Shown: positions 1 through 7,080 of the stretch, one piece after another
Position numbering within the stretch: position 1 is the first letter of the stretch
Layout: each line of letters starts with the position of its first letter
Source: DASSKO01 sp035690425
GTDB lineage: Bacteria; Actinomycetota; Actinomycetes; Propionibacteriales; Nocardioidaceae
Reading direction: 5' to 3'
DNA: 33,572 bases
Assembly: GCA_035690425.1 (NCBI GenBank)
Contig: DASSKO010000152.1
Coordinates: 1-33,572 of the forward strand
Translations under genes and position numbers: made by a program
The notes under the pieces: model-generated
What the model was told of the DNA's origin: nothing
Database searches by the model: none
Seen by the model: the letters and a program-made list of their open reading frames with translations, nothing else

Positions 1-292
1 TCAGCCACTGGCGGTCGGAGAACGCCTCACCGAGGAGCGCAGTGGCGCCGACCCAGTAGCAAGCCCACAGCACGACTGCGATGACGTCGGCGACGATGAA
101 CCGTCGCCACGGAGTTTCGAGAAGGCCGGCGGCGAACATGGTGGCGGTCCGCCCCATGGGGACGAATCGACCGGCGACGATGATACCGCTTCCGTGTCGG
201 TGCATCTGCCGGCGTGCCCAGTCCAACCGCTCCCTGGAGCGGTCACCGCGGAACATCCAGCCGACGAGTGACAGTCCGCCGTACCCTCCCTC
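1..292 (-). pseudogene. DedA/SNARE-associated family membrane protein, 5'-truncated remnant, open at window edge
   Basis: The minus strand, in the frame whose codons include the ATG at 256-254, encodes a stretch typical of the middle and C-terminal half of DedA proteins: a basic amphipathic segment, then GRFVPMGRT, then AAGLLETPWRRF, then a hydrophobic helix rich in V, A, W and L. DedA proteins are polytopic membrane proteins linked to lipid transport and membrane potential. The usual N-terminal half (about 60-90 residues) is missing: upstream of about 292 the frame runs into the end of the radical SAM gene and reads as Arg/Pro-rich nonsense. No good start or ribosome site precedes the homologous part; the first in-frame ATG is at 256. 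The frame stays open at base 1, so the 3' end lies outside the window. The family call rests on motif reading only. A short protein from ATG 256 cannot be excluded. Confidence 0.6.
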
Positions 293-1952
293 AGCGGCGC
301 AACCGCACCGGCAGCGGAACCGGCACCGGGGCCGGGCGCTCGGTCGGCTTCCGCGTCGAGGTGGGCGCAGACGTCGTCCCGCCAGCGGGGTTGTAGAAGC
401 ACTTCTCGGCGGTGCCCTGCGCGACCTCACGGGCGAACGTGACCAGGTGATGTGTGACGCTCGCGATGTGGATGACCTTCTCGATTTTTCCCTGGCGCAT
501 GAGCGGTAGGGCCATCCGCCAGAACTCTCGGCGGTAGTCGCCGCGCACGCCGACGTACCAGCAGACACGCGCAAGCACCCCGATGCCACGGCGCAGCTCG
601 GCAGAGGTGGGCTTGCGGTGTCGCCGAGACGGCCGGTTGGGGTAGGTGCGCTCGAGCTGGTAGGCAAAGCGGCGGTAGAGGGCCTGCGGCGTGAAAGTCG
701 CGGTGACCGTGTCGCGCCAGCTGTCCACCACGCTGTCGTAGGGCCGCAGGAACTCGACGTTGGTCTCACGCTCGCCGGGGTCCTCGACCAGTCGTCCTTC
801 GGACTGCAGCCGGTCCCACAGCGGAGTGCGTGGCAGCGCGTGCAGCAGGTTGATCGTGAGCATCGGCACCTGTGAGGACTCGACGAAGTCGAGCACCCGC
901 TGGCCGGTGTGCTCGTCGTCGCTGTCGAGCCCCATGATGATGCCGGCGACCGCCTCGATCCCGTGGTCGTTGATGAGCGCGATGGAGTCGAGCAGGGGGG
1001 TTCGGGTGTTCTGGGTCTTACGTATCAGCCGCAGCGCGTCGAGGTCCGGCGACTCCACGCCGAGGAACATCTGGGTGAACGACGCCTCCTGCATCAGCTG
1101 CAGGATGTCCTTGCGCTGGGTGACGTTGATCGTGGCCTCACAGGCGAAGGACAGCGGGTAGCCGCGCTCCTGCTGCCACGCGATCAGCCCGGTGAGCAGG
1201 CGCTTGGCCGCATGCGGGTTCCCGATGAAGTTGTCGTCGACGAAGTACACCGTCCCGGGGTTGCCCTGGGCCAGCATGGCGTCGAGCTCCCCGGTGATCT
1301 GCTCGACCGACTTCAGCCGGGGGTTGCGGCCGTACAACGCCGGGATGTCGCAGAACTCGCATTGGAACGGGCAGCCACTGGAGAACTGCACACTGCCGAC
1401 CAGGTAGTCGCTCAGGTCGACGAGGTGGTACGCCGGAGCCGGGAACTCCTCGAGGGGCAATCGCTCGTCAGTGCGATAGATCTCCTGTTCCCGCGGCCGG
1501 GAGATGTCGCGAGCCAGCCGGGCGACGAGGGCGTGGGTGCCGTCACCGAGCTCTCCGACGTGCAGCAGATCGACCTCGGGGTAGAGGTCTTGACTGGCCG
1601 ACACCGACGGCCCACCGAGCACGGTCAACGTGCCGGCGGCCTGCGCACGCCGGGCCAGCTGCTCGATCCATCCCCGCTGCACATGCATCCCGGTGAGGAA
1701 GACGACCTCGGCCCAGCCGAGGTCGTCGTCCTCCACGGCACGGACATTCTCGTCGACGAACCGGATCTCCCAGTCCGCCGGCAGGTACGACGCCACGGTG
1801 AGGATGCCCTGGGCGGGCATGAACGCCGACACCCCGACGAGTGGGAAGGCATGGTCGAACGTCCCGAAGGACTGCGCGTAGCGGGGAAAGACACAGAGCA
1901 CCCTGCGGCCCCGCCCCGGCAGGGACTGCACTCCGCCGCCGCTGTCAGGCAT
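291..1952 (-). CDS. B12-binding domain radical SAM protein
   Basis: This is a cobalamin-binding radical SAM enzyme of about 553 residues. The N-terminal third is a Rossmann-like B12-binding domain (starting RRVLCVFPRYAQSFGTFDH, with GMHVQRG in place of the canonical DxHxxG and a later LGGPSVSAS). The radical SAM cluster motif C-x3-C-x2-C (CPFQCEFC) lies near residues 194-201, followed by YFVDDNFIGN and FLGVESPD strands of the TIM barrel. The C-terminal region resembles the DUF4070-type tail found in this family, which includes the hopanoid methylase HpnP. The substrate is unknown. The frame can be extended to a GTG at 2135, but the ATG at 1952 sits directly before the conserved domain and has an AGGG stretch about 8 bases upstream, so I prefer it. 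The last 30 residues are Pro/Arg-rich low complexity, ending exactly where the DedA remnant begins. It is divergent from the membrane hydrolase gene. Confidence 0.85.
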   Translation of the reverse strand: MPDSGGGVQSLPGRGRRVLCVFPRYAQSFGTFDHAFPLVGVSAFMPAQGILTVASYLPADWEIRFVDENVRAVEDDDLGWAEVVFLTGMHVQRGWIEQLARRAQAAGTLTVLGGPSVSASQDLYPEVDLLHVGELGDGTHALVARLARDISRPREQEIYRTDERLPLEEFPAPAYHLVDLSDYLVGSVQFSSGCPFQCEFCDIPALYGRNPRLKSVEQITGELDAMLAQGNPGTVYFVDDNFIGNPHAAKRLLTGLIAWQQERGYPLSFACEATINVTQRKDILQLMQEASFTQMFLGVESPDLDALRLIRKTQNTRTPLLDSIALINDHGIEAVAGIIMGLDSDDEHTGQRVLDFVESSQVPMLTINLLHALPRTPLWDRLQSEGRLVEDPGERETNVEFLRPYDSVVDSWRDTVTATFTPQALYRRFAYQLERTYPNRPSRRHRKPTSAELRRGIGVLARVCWYVGVRGDYRREFWRMALPLMRQGKIEKVIHIASVTHHLVTFAREVAQGTAEKCFYNPAGGTTSAPTSTRKPTERPAPVPVPLPVRLRR

Positions 1953-2219
1953 CTCGTCGCACCCTGTGTGCACTGTCACCTCCGGTGTGAGGGCTGGACA
2001 GACCGCAGCGGCGAATGTGTCGAGGAGTCTGCGGTCCTTCGCTGGGAGCAGTACACCGATGCGGCCGGGACTAAACGGTGACGTTGTGGCGATCCCAGTC
2101 CCTGGCGCGGACTGCCTTGGTCTCTGGTCCCGCACTGCCGTCCGGCCCGTGTGGACGACGCGGTGACGGGTATCGCCGCAGAGAACTGTCCCCTGGTCTG
2201 TGGAGGAGTTGACCTGTCC
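1953..2219. promoter_or_regulatory. Divergent region between radical SAM and membrane hydrolase genes
   Basis: These 267 bases separate the preferred starts of the two divergent genes. Both reading frames could be extended into it (radical SAM to GTG 2135, hydrolase to GTG 2151), which would leave only 15 bases between them; that is a further reason to prefer the inner starts. A strong ribosome-binding sequence, GGAGGAG at 2202-2208, belongs to the hydrolase gene. I saw no convincing -35/-10 pair, so the promoters are inferred from gene orientation only. Confidence 0.35.
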
Positions 2220-3887
2220 GTGCGCTATCTGGGCGCCGTGCTACGGCGCCGCGGTCCGCTCCTCGCGCTGTGTGTCGGACTCGTGCTGGTGGAGGCCATC
2301 GGGCTGCAGGTCACCGGCTTTCGGTCCGCGCTGCCGCTGTCGCCGCAGATCAGCGCCCCGGTGTCGTTGGGGACGTACCACGACCTGCGGTGGCTGTTCA
2401 CCTTCCACGCGTCGTGGGCGGGCTTCGGGTGGGAGCTCGTGGTGCTGGTCGTCTTCCGTTGCCTCGTCACGGTCGGGATGATCGCTCTCGCCTGGCCCGT
2501 CGACGTTCCCCGCGAGAGCATCGCCGGGCTACTGCGCCGCAACGTCGTCGCCACGCTGATTGCCGTTGTCGCGCTGTCGCCGTGGGCGGCGATCGCCTTC
2601 GCCGCCCAGGTGGTCGCGTACTCGTGGCTGATGATCGTCTCGATCATTGCCTCGCTTGCCACTGCGCTGGTGCTCCCGCTGGCCGTGACCGGCCGGTGGT
2701 GGCGGCGGCTGCTGCTGTGGCCCACGATGGGATGGGTCGTGCTGACGTGGCTGGCCGCGACCGTCGAGGCGCTCGTGGTCAGCCTGAGCCCCGGCTGGGT
2801 CGCCGTGCTGGCCGCCGTGGCCGGCGGCCTGGTGAACGCCGCACTGTGGGTCGGCCTGGTTCGCACGATCGTGCGCGCCGGTGAGCCGGTGCATGCCAGG
2901 CCGCTGGCTCCGGTGGCGCTCGTGGGTGTGCTCGCCGTCCTTCTCGTCGGTGGCGGCTACCTGGTCGGTGCAGCTGCACCGGACGACGAACAGCCGACCG
3001 TGTCCAACCCGGCCCACGGCGGCCAGCCGGTCCTGTATGTCAGTGGGTTCGGCTCCCGCTACGACGGCGGTGACTTCGCGCTCTTCACCACCGCGCTGAA
3101 CACCCGGCACTACTCCTACAAGGGCCTCGGCGAACAGGGTCCGCTGGCGTACGGCCCGCAGTGGACCCATCAGGCAGTCGGCGTCAGCGCGGCCAAGCTC
3201 GCGAGACAGGTCGACTGGCTACACGAACAGACCGGTGAGCCCGTCGCGCTGATCGCCGACAGCGAGGGCACCCTCGTCGCCCGGGAGTACTTCACGCGGC
3301 ATCGCAACCCACCGGTCGACTACTACATCATGGCCAGTCCGCTGCCCCGTCCTGCGCGGGTCTACTACCCTGCGGCGGGCGAGCAAGGCTGGGGTCTAGC
3401 CGGGGGCTGGGAGACCCGACTCCTGCTGCGCATGGTGCAGGCACTGAGCCCGGACTTCACCGCACGTGCGGACATGCCGCTCGCTCGGTCGATCGCAGCA
3501 CACGCCGGCACGTTCCGCCCGTCCATCCTCTGCCCCGTCGGCGGCGGGGTCAGGACCTACGCCTTCATCCCGCTGTCGGCGGCTACGGTCGTCTACCACG
3601 GCCCGGTGTCCCACGTGCCGTGGACGGCCTTACCCGGTTGGCATGCCAGCCTGCTCGACCGTGGCCTCGTCACCCGAGACATCGAGCGGCTGCTGACCAC
3701 CGGGGAGCTAGCTGCCCACCGCACGTCAACCACTGCGTTCCGCCTGATCTACGGTGCCGCCGCTGCCTGGCAGGCACCGGCGCTTCCGCTGGACTTCCGA
3801 GCCGGCTGGGGCGCTGCGCCGCACACCGACCCAGCCTTCGCGCGCTGGCACTGCGGATCGTCCAGCGGTGAAGGTCAGCTCGGCTGA
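2220..3887 (+). CDS. Polytopic membrane protein with C-terminal alpha/beta-hydrolase-like domain
   Basis: About 555 residues. The N-terminal half has six or seven predicted membrane helices (for example around LLALCVGLVLVEAIGL, LIAVVALSPWAAIAFAA and PVALVGVLAVLLVGGGYLV). The C-terminal half, after the last helix, looks like an alpha/beta hydrolase: a first strand VLYVSGFGS, then VALIADSEGTLVAREYF, where Ser348 occupies the nucleophile elbow. The elbow reads A-D-S-E-G instead of the standard G-x-S-x-G. A candidate catalytic His lies in VYHGPVSHVPW. Topology suggests the hydrolase domain faces outside, but this is not proven. The start is chosen at GTG 2220 because GGAGGAG lies 11 bases upstream; the frame reaches back to GTG 2151. 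The 3' end overlaps the convergent PAP2 gene by 162 bases. I know no named family with this architecture; a lipase or esterase on membrane lipids is the best guess. Confidence 0.75.
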   Translation: MRYLGAVLRRRGPLLALCVGLVLVEAIGLQVTGFRSALPLSPQISAPVSLGTYHDLRWLFTFHASWAGFGWELVVLVVFRCLVTVGMIALAWPVDVPRESIAGLLRRNVVATLIAVVALSPWAAIAFAAQVVAYSWLMIVSIIASLATALVLPLAVTGRWWRRLLLWPTMGWVVLTWLAATVEALVVSLSPGWVAVLAAVAGGLVNAALWVGLVRTIVRAGEPVHARPLAPVALVGVLAVLLVGGGYLVGAAAPDDEQPTVSNPAHGGQPVLYVSGFGSRYDGGDFALFTTALNTRHYSYKGLGEQGPLAYGPQWTHQAVGVSAAKLARQVDWLHEQTGEPVALIADSEGTLVAREYFTRHRNPPVDYYIMASPLPRPARVYYPAAGEQGWGLAGGWETRLLLRMVQALSPDFTARADMPLARSIAAHAGTFRPSILCPVGGGVRTYAFIPLSAATVVYHGPVSHVPWTALPGWHASLLDRGLVTRDIERLLTTGELAAHRTSTTAFRLIYGAAAAWQAPALPLDFRAGWGAAPHTDPAFARWHCGSSSGEGQLG

Positions 3888-4640
3888 GGACGTCTGGCGC
3901 GAGGCGCGGGAGGTTGCCGCTACGGGCTGGTCGATGACGGGCTGGTCGATGACGGGCCGCCCGGCCGGACGCTCAAGGGCATCCGCTGCCACCGTCCGCA
4001 TCCGTTCCTCGCGAATGAAGCCGCACCTCAGGACAACCCACAACAGGAGCACGCCGAAGAACAGGCTGGCGATCACGTCGGTGAGCCAGTGCGTCCGCGC
4101 GATCACCACGCCGCCTGCGACCACCACGGTGATCGCAGCCGTGAGCAGATGCCGCCTACGGGTGGTCAGCCAGCGGCCGACTGGCCAGTCCAGTGCCGCG
4201 GCCAGGGCGAACGTCATGCCCCACACCACGATGGCGTTGATGGTGTGCCCGGACGGGTACTCCGTGCCTCCGGCGAACAGTTGGTCGGCTCCGCTGAGCG
4301 GGTTGGTGCGGCCGGTCCACAGCTTCAGGCCGGGCACCACGAGTGCCAAGAACACCATCACGGCCAGTGGGACCAGCAGCGGGCGCCACTCCCGGCGCCG
4401 CCATGCCACCACCACGGCCAGCACGGCCAGGGGTGGCACGTTGTACAGCCGCTGCCCGGGATCGACGAGGTAGCGCCGCGTCAGGTGGATGACGTCTCGT
4501 GGCACATTGTGGTGGACCCACAGATCCACCCTGTGGTCAAGCGCCACCAGCGGCCCGGTGAGCAACACGGCGACGGTGACCCAGAGAAAGCCGAGAGCCA
4601 GCAGACCCATCAGCAGGATCTCTCTGCGGTCAAGTCTCAA
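3726..4640 (-). CDS. PAP2-family phosphatase (phosphatidic acid phosphatase type 2), membrane protein
   Basis: A 304-residue integral membrane phosphatase. The three PAP2 signature blocks are present: a degenerate K-x4-R-x2-P block (KLWTGRTNP, residues 106-114), YPSGHT with PSGH at 129-132, and ARTHWLTD at 181-188, giving the catalytic His132 and His184 and Asp188. Five or six membrane helices surround these. Family members remove phosphate from lipid phosphates such as phosphatidic acid or undecaprenyl diphosphate. Residues after about 210 form a 94-residue hydrophilic tail with a VIDQPVIDQP duplication; it is not part of the PAP2 fold, and its last 53 codons are antisense to the end of the membrane hydrolase gene. 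The start ATG at 4640 begins MRLDRREILL, giving a positive-inside N-terminus. The true tail could be shorter if the reading frame was lengthened by loss of a stop. Confidence 0.85.
   Translation of the reverse strand: MRLDRREILLMGLLALGFLWVTVAVLLTGPLVALDHRVDLWVHHNVPRDVIHLTRRYLVDPGQRLYNVPPLAVLAVVVAWRRREWRPLLVPLAVMVFLALVVPGLKLWTGRTNPLSGADQLFAGGTEYPSGHTINAIVVWGMTFALAAALDWPVGRWLTTRRRHLLTAAITVVVAGGVVIARTHWLTDVIASLFFGVLLLWVVLRCGFIREERMRTVAADALERPAGRPVIDQPVIDQPVAATSRASRQTSSAELTFTAGRSAVPAREGWVGVRRSAPAGSEVQRKRRCLPGSGGTVDQAERSG
3924..3953. repeat. 15-bp perfect tandem duplication inside the PAP2 gene tail
   Basis: Two exact copies of gggctggtcgatgac (3924-3938 and 3939-3953). On the minus strand they encode the repeated VIDQP of the PAP2 C-terminal tail. 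The reading frame is kept, and the site lies just outside the overlap with the convergent gene. Confidence 0.9.
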
Positions 4641-4771
4641 TGCCCATCCTCCATCCGCCGCCTGTCTTCGTCCGGCTGGCGTCGTTGTACTACCCAGCGG
4701 TCAGCCGCATACCGCCGCCTCGGTCAGTGTGTCCGCAGGTGAGACTGCGATGACGTGGGCGCACGGTTGGG

Positions 4772-4777
4772 TATGGT
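4772..4777 (+). promoter_or_regulatory. Possible -10 element upstream of the ANTAR gene
   Basis: TATGGT matches the TANNNT actinobacterial -10 consensus and lies 74 bases before the chosen ANTAR start. The -35 region about 17-18 bases upstream (around GATGAC) is poor. The 211 bases between the PAP2 start and the ANTAR start also hold two similar GCGCACGGTTGGG / GTGCGGTTGGG segments, but no clear terminator. This is weak evidence. Confidence 0.3.
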
Positions 4778-4851
4778 GGTGTGCGGTTGGGAGAGCAGCC
4801 GGCGGCCGGTGATGTCGCAGTCAGTTGTTGCTAGCTCAGGAATCGGCCCCC

Positions 4852-5373
4852 GTGACTGACCCCCAGCACACCCGCCACGACGGGTCGGCCGCCCCGTACT
4901 CCTCCGCGGAGCAGGGTGCGCACTCGTCCGCGCGGTGGCAGCCACCCGCGGTGGGCGATGACGCGGTCGACGAGCTGTCGAAGCTGCGCCGGGAGATCTG
5001 CGACCTCAAACAGGCGATGGCCAGCAGGGAGGTCATCGAGCAGGCCAAGGGCGTCCTGATCCTGCGCTACGGTCTGCACCCCGAACGTGCGTTTGCCGTG
5101 CTGGTGCGCTGGTCGCAGAACAGCAACGTGAAACTGCACACGGTCGCCGAAACGTTGGTGCACGCGGTGTGCCGGGACGATCGCGACAGCGGTTATGACG
5201 AGGCGCTCGTCCGGCAGCTCGAGGAGCAGATGGCCAGCACCCTCGACGACGGTGGGCGTGCGCGCGGCGAGGAGATGCCGACAGCTGTGCATGCGGTCAG
5301 CAAGGCAGTCATGGACGGTGACGCGCCGCCAGCCGCCGGCCGAGGACGAGCGCACCGGCCAACGCCAGACTGA
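4852..5373 (+). CDS. ANTAR domain-containing regulator
   Basis: A 173-residue protein whose middle (about residues 40-100) is a clear ANTAR domain: LRREICDLKQAMASREVIEQ leading into AKGVLILRYGLHPERAFAVL, then the third helix with LHTVAETLVHAV. ANTAR domains bind paired RNA hairpins and prevent transcription termination. The N-terminal 40 residues are low complexity and there is no GAF, PAS or receiver domain, so no sensor is visible. The start is set at GTG 4852, about 10 bases after an AGGA; the frame also reaches TTG 4825. The C-terminal tail is Arg/Pro-rich, and its last 65 bases overlap the convergent DUF1508-like gene. Its target is unknown; no paired-hairpin ANTAR target was recognised by eye in the window. 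Confidence 0.85.
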   Translation: MTDPQHTRHDGSAAPYSSAEQGAHSSARWQPPAVGDDAVDELSKLRREICDLKQAMASREVIEQAKGVLILRYGLHPERAFAVLVRWSQNSNVKLHTVAETLVHAVCRDDRDSGYDEALVRQLEEQMASTLDDGGRARGEEMPTAVHAVSKAVMDGDAPPAAGRGRAHRPTPD

Positions 5374-5614
5374 TCAGCAGACGCCGCCGCCTGCGCCGGG
5401 GGCGGCCGGCGGTTTCGGTGGTTGGTTGCTGCACCGTCGTGTCCGGGTACGCCGACTGGGCGCTGCTCGCTGCTTCCGATTCGGAGTCGAAGGCCATGTG
5501 GCTGACCAGCGACGTCTCCTCCCGCCCCTCGGTGTCGCGCTGCACCCAGCGCCAGCGCCACATTCCGTCCGGCTGCCGGGTGACCTCCACCGTGGCTGAG
5601 CACTGACCGCTCAC
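5309..5614 (-). CDS. Small tail-anchored membrane protein, DUF1508/YegP-like N-terminus
   Basis: A 101-residue protein whose GTG start overlaps the qcrB stop as GTGA (5614-5611), so it is very probably co-translated with qcrB. Residues 8-55 resemble the small DUF1508/YegP fold: a short strand, then GMWRWRWVQRDTEGREET, then a S-x-M-A-F-D-S-E-S-E-A helix start. A Thr/Gln-rich linker, a run of six arginines and one C-terminal helix (LLISLALAGALVLG) follow, giving a tail-anchored protein with the domain in the cytoplasm if the positive-inside rule holds. It is the last gene of the respiratory operon, and its 3' end overlaps the ANTAR gene tail by 65 bases. A role as an accessory subunit or assembly partner of the bc complex is inference. 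The DUF1508 assignment is by pattern only. Confidence 0.7.
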   Translation of the reverse strand: MSGQCSATVEVTRQPDGMWRWRWVQRDTEGREETSLVSHMAFDSESEAASSAQSAYPDTTVQQPTTETAGRPRRRRRRLLISLALAGALVLGRRLAARHRP

Positions 5615-7080
5615 TTGCCTCCCCCGGACCGAGTCTTCATCCATGACGGCACCTCGGACAGCGGGCGTTGGTCCGGCCGCTCCTGTGCTTCCTGCTCTGG
5701 CGTGGGCCCGTCGCCGTCGCCGTCCTCGCGGTCGCGGCGGCGCTTGGGCACCAGGTCCGTCCTCGACAGCTGCATCAGCCCAGGCTGCTCGCTCCGGCGC
5801 AGGGCGTTCGCGAGCCCGTAGGCGGCGGCGCCGGTCAGGAACGGGAGCCCCAGCGTCAGGCCACGCAGGACCGCACGCACGGTGCCGACAGGTGCCCCGA
5901 AGTACTGCACGAGCATCTCTTGACCACCGGCTATCAGCAGCATGGTGTAGAAGGTCAGCGCGGCGACCCCGATGGCCACTCGAATCGGGCAGTCGCGTGG
6001 CCGGCCCGTGACATGGTGGGTGCCTCGATCGCCGGTGATCCGGCGATCGAGGAACGGCCATGCGTAGAGCATGAGGAACGTCAGCCCGGGCAGGACCGTG
6101 CCCGCCCAGAACTGGTTGGCCACCAGGTGACCGAAGATCGTGAACTCGATCGGCGGGAAGAGGCGGAGCGCCCCCTCGACCCATGCGACGTACCAGTCCG
6201 CCACCGACGGCGAGAGGATGGTCGCGGTCTCGAAGTCCCCCCAGACCCAGACCGGGTTGATCTGGGCGAACGCTCCGAGGAAGAACGTCACGGCCGCGAC
6301 GAAGAACAGCAAGGCCATCGAGCGCAGCGCGTAGGTCGGCCACATCCGCGAGCCCACGACGTTGGCGTTGCTGCGGCCCGGGCCGCGGAAGTGGGTGTGC
6401 TTCTGCCGGATGATGAAGGCCAGGTGTACGGCGATCAACAAGCCGATGAGCACCGGGATGAGCAGGATGTGGGCGACATAGAGCCGCTCGATGATGAACT
6501 CGCCGGGAAAGTCGCCGCCGAAGATGAAGAAGGCCAGCCACGCGCCGACCACCGGCACGGCCAGCACGACGGAGAAGAAGATGTGCAGCCCGGTGCCGGA
6601 CAGCAGGTCGTCGGGCAGCGAGTAGCCCGCGAAGGCGTTGATCATGGCCAGCGCCAGCAGCGTGACGCCGACCATCCAGTTCAGCTCTCGCGGCCGGCGG
6701 AACATCCCGGTGAAGAAGATCCGGCACAGGTGCAAGACGATGGCGCCGATGAAGATGTGCGCAGCCCAGTGGTGTGCCTGCCGCATCAGCAGCCCGCCGC
6801 GGACGTCCCAGCTCAGCGAGACCGTGGACGCGTACGCGCTGGAGAGCTCCTCACCGTGCAACGGCGCATAGCTTCCGGTGTAGACCTGCTCGGCCGTGCT
6901 CGGGACGAAGAAGAACGTCAGGAACACTCCGGTGGCCACCAGCAGCATGAAGCTGTAGAGGGCGATCTCTCCCAGCATGAACGACCAGTGGTCGGGGAAG
7001 ACCTTGGACAGCGCCGTCCGGCCCATCGACGCGATGGGCATGCGCTCGTCGAACCGCCGCAGGCTGCGCAGAATGCTCAC
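5611..7080 (-). CDS. qcrB: Cytochrome bc complex cytochrome b subunit
   Basis: The membrane core of the quinol-cytochrome c reductase, carrying haems bL and bH. Counting from the ATG at 7098, the axial histidines are His109 and His123 in helix B (RQAHHWAAHIFIG, VLHLCR) and His210 and His225 in helix D; the 15-residue spacing in helix D matches actinobacterial and b6-type cytochromes. About eight or more helices are present, and the length (489-495) is normal for a fused b subunit; the C-terminus is a charged tail (KRRRDRED onward). The quinol-oxidation loop reads VADWYVAWVEGALR, with Ala where the family normally has Pro before [DE]-[WF]-Y. The start is set at GTG 7080 because it overlaps the qcrA stop as GTGA and has GGTGGGGG 8 bases upstream; ATG 7098 is possible. 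Confidence 0.95.
   Translation of the reverse strand: MSILRSLRRFDERMPIASMGRTALSKVFPDHWSFMLGEIALYSFMLLVATGVFLTFFFVPSTAEQVYTGSYAPLHGEELSSAYASTVSLSWDVRGGLLMRQAHHWAAHIFIGAIVLHLCRIFFTGMFRRPRELNWMVGVTLLALAMINAFAGYSLPDDLLSGTGLHIFFSVVLAVPVVGAWLAFFIFGGDFPGEFIIERLYVAHILLIPVLIGLLIAVHLAFIIRQKHTHFRGPGRSNANVVGSRMWPTYALRSMALLFFVAAVTFFLGAFAQINPVWVWGDFETATILSPSVADWYVAWVEGALRLFPPIEFTIFGHLVANQFWAGTVLPGLTFLMLYAWPFLDRRITGDRGTHHVTGRPRDCPIRVAIGVAALTFYTMLLIAGGQEMLVQYFGAPVGTVRAVLRGLTLGLPFLTGAAAYGLANALRRSEQPGLMQLSRTDLVPKRRRDREDGDGDGPTPEQEAQERPDQRPLSEVPSWMKTRSGGGK

Noticed and set aside
1..402. 133-codon open frame on the minus strand at the left edge
   Set aside because: It reads as Ala/Pro/Ser-rich nonsense, crosses the end of the radical SAM gene, and the DedA-like motifs are in a different frame.
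909..2081. Long open frame on the plus strand, antisense to the radical SAM gene
   Set aside because: Its product is Glu/Val/Arg-rich without any domain, while the minus strand has clear catalytic motifs; it is a GC-codon shadow.
4771..4776. GGGTAT upstream of the ANTAR gene as a SigB/SigF-type -10
   Set aside because: No GTTT-like -35 at 14-17 bases upstream; only a weak housekeeping-type -10 was kept.
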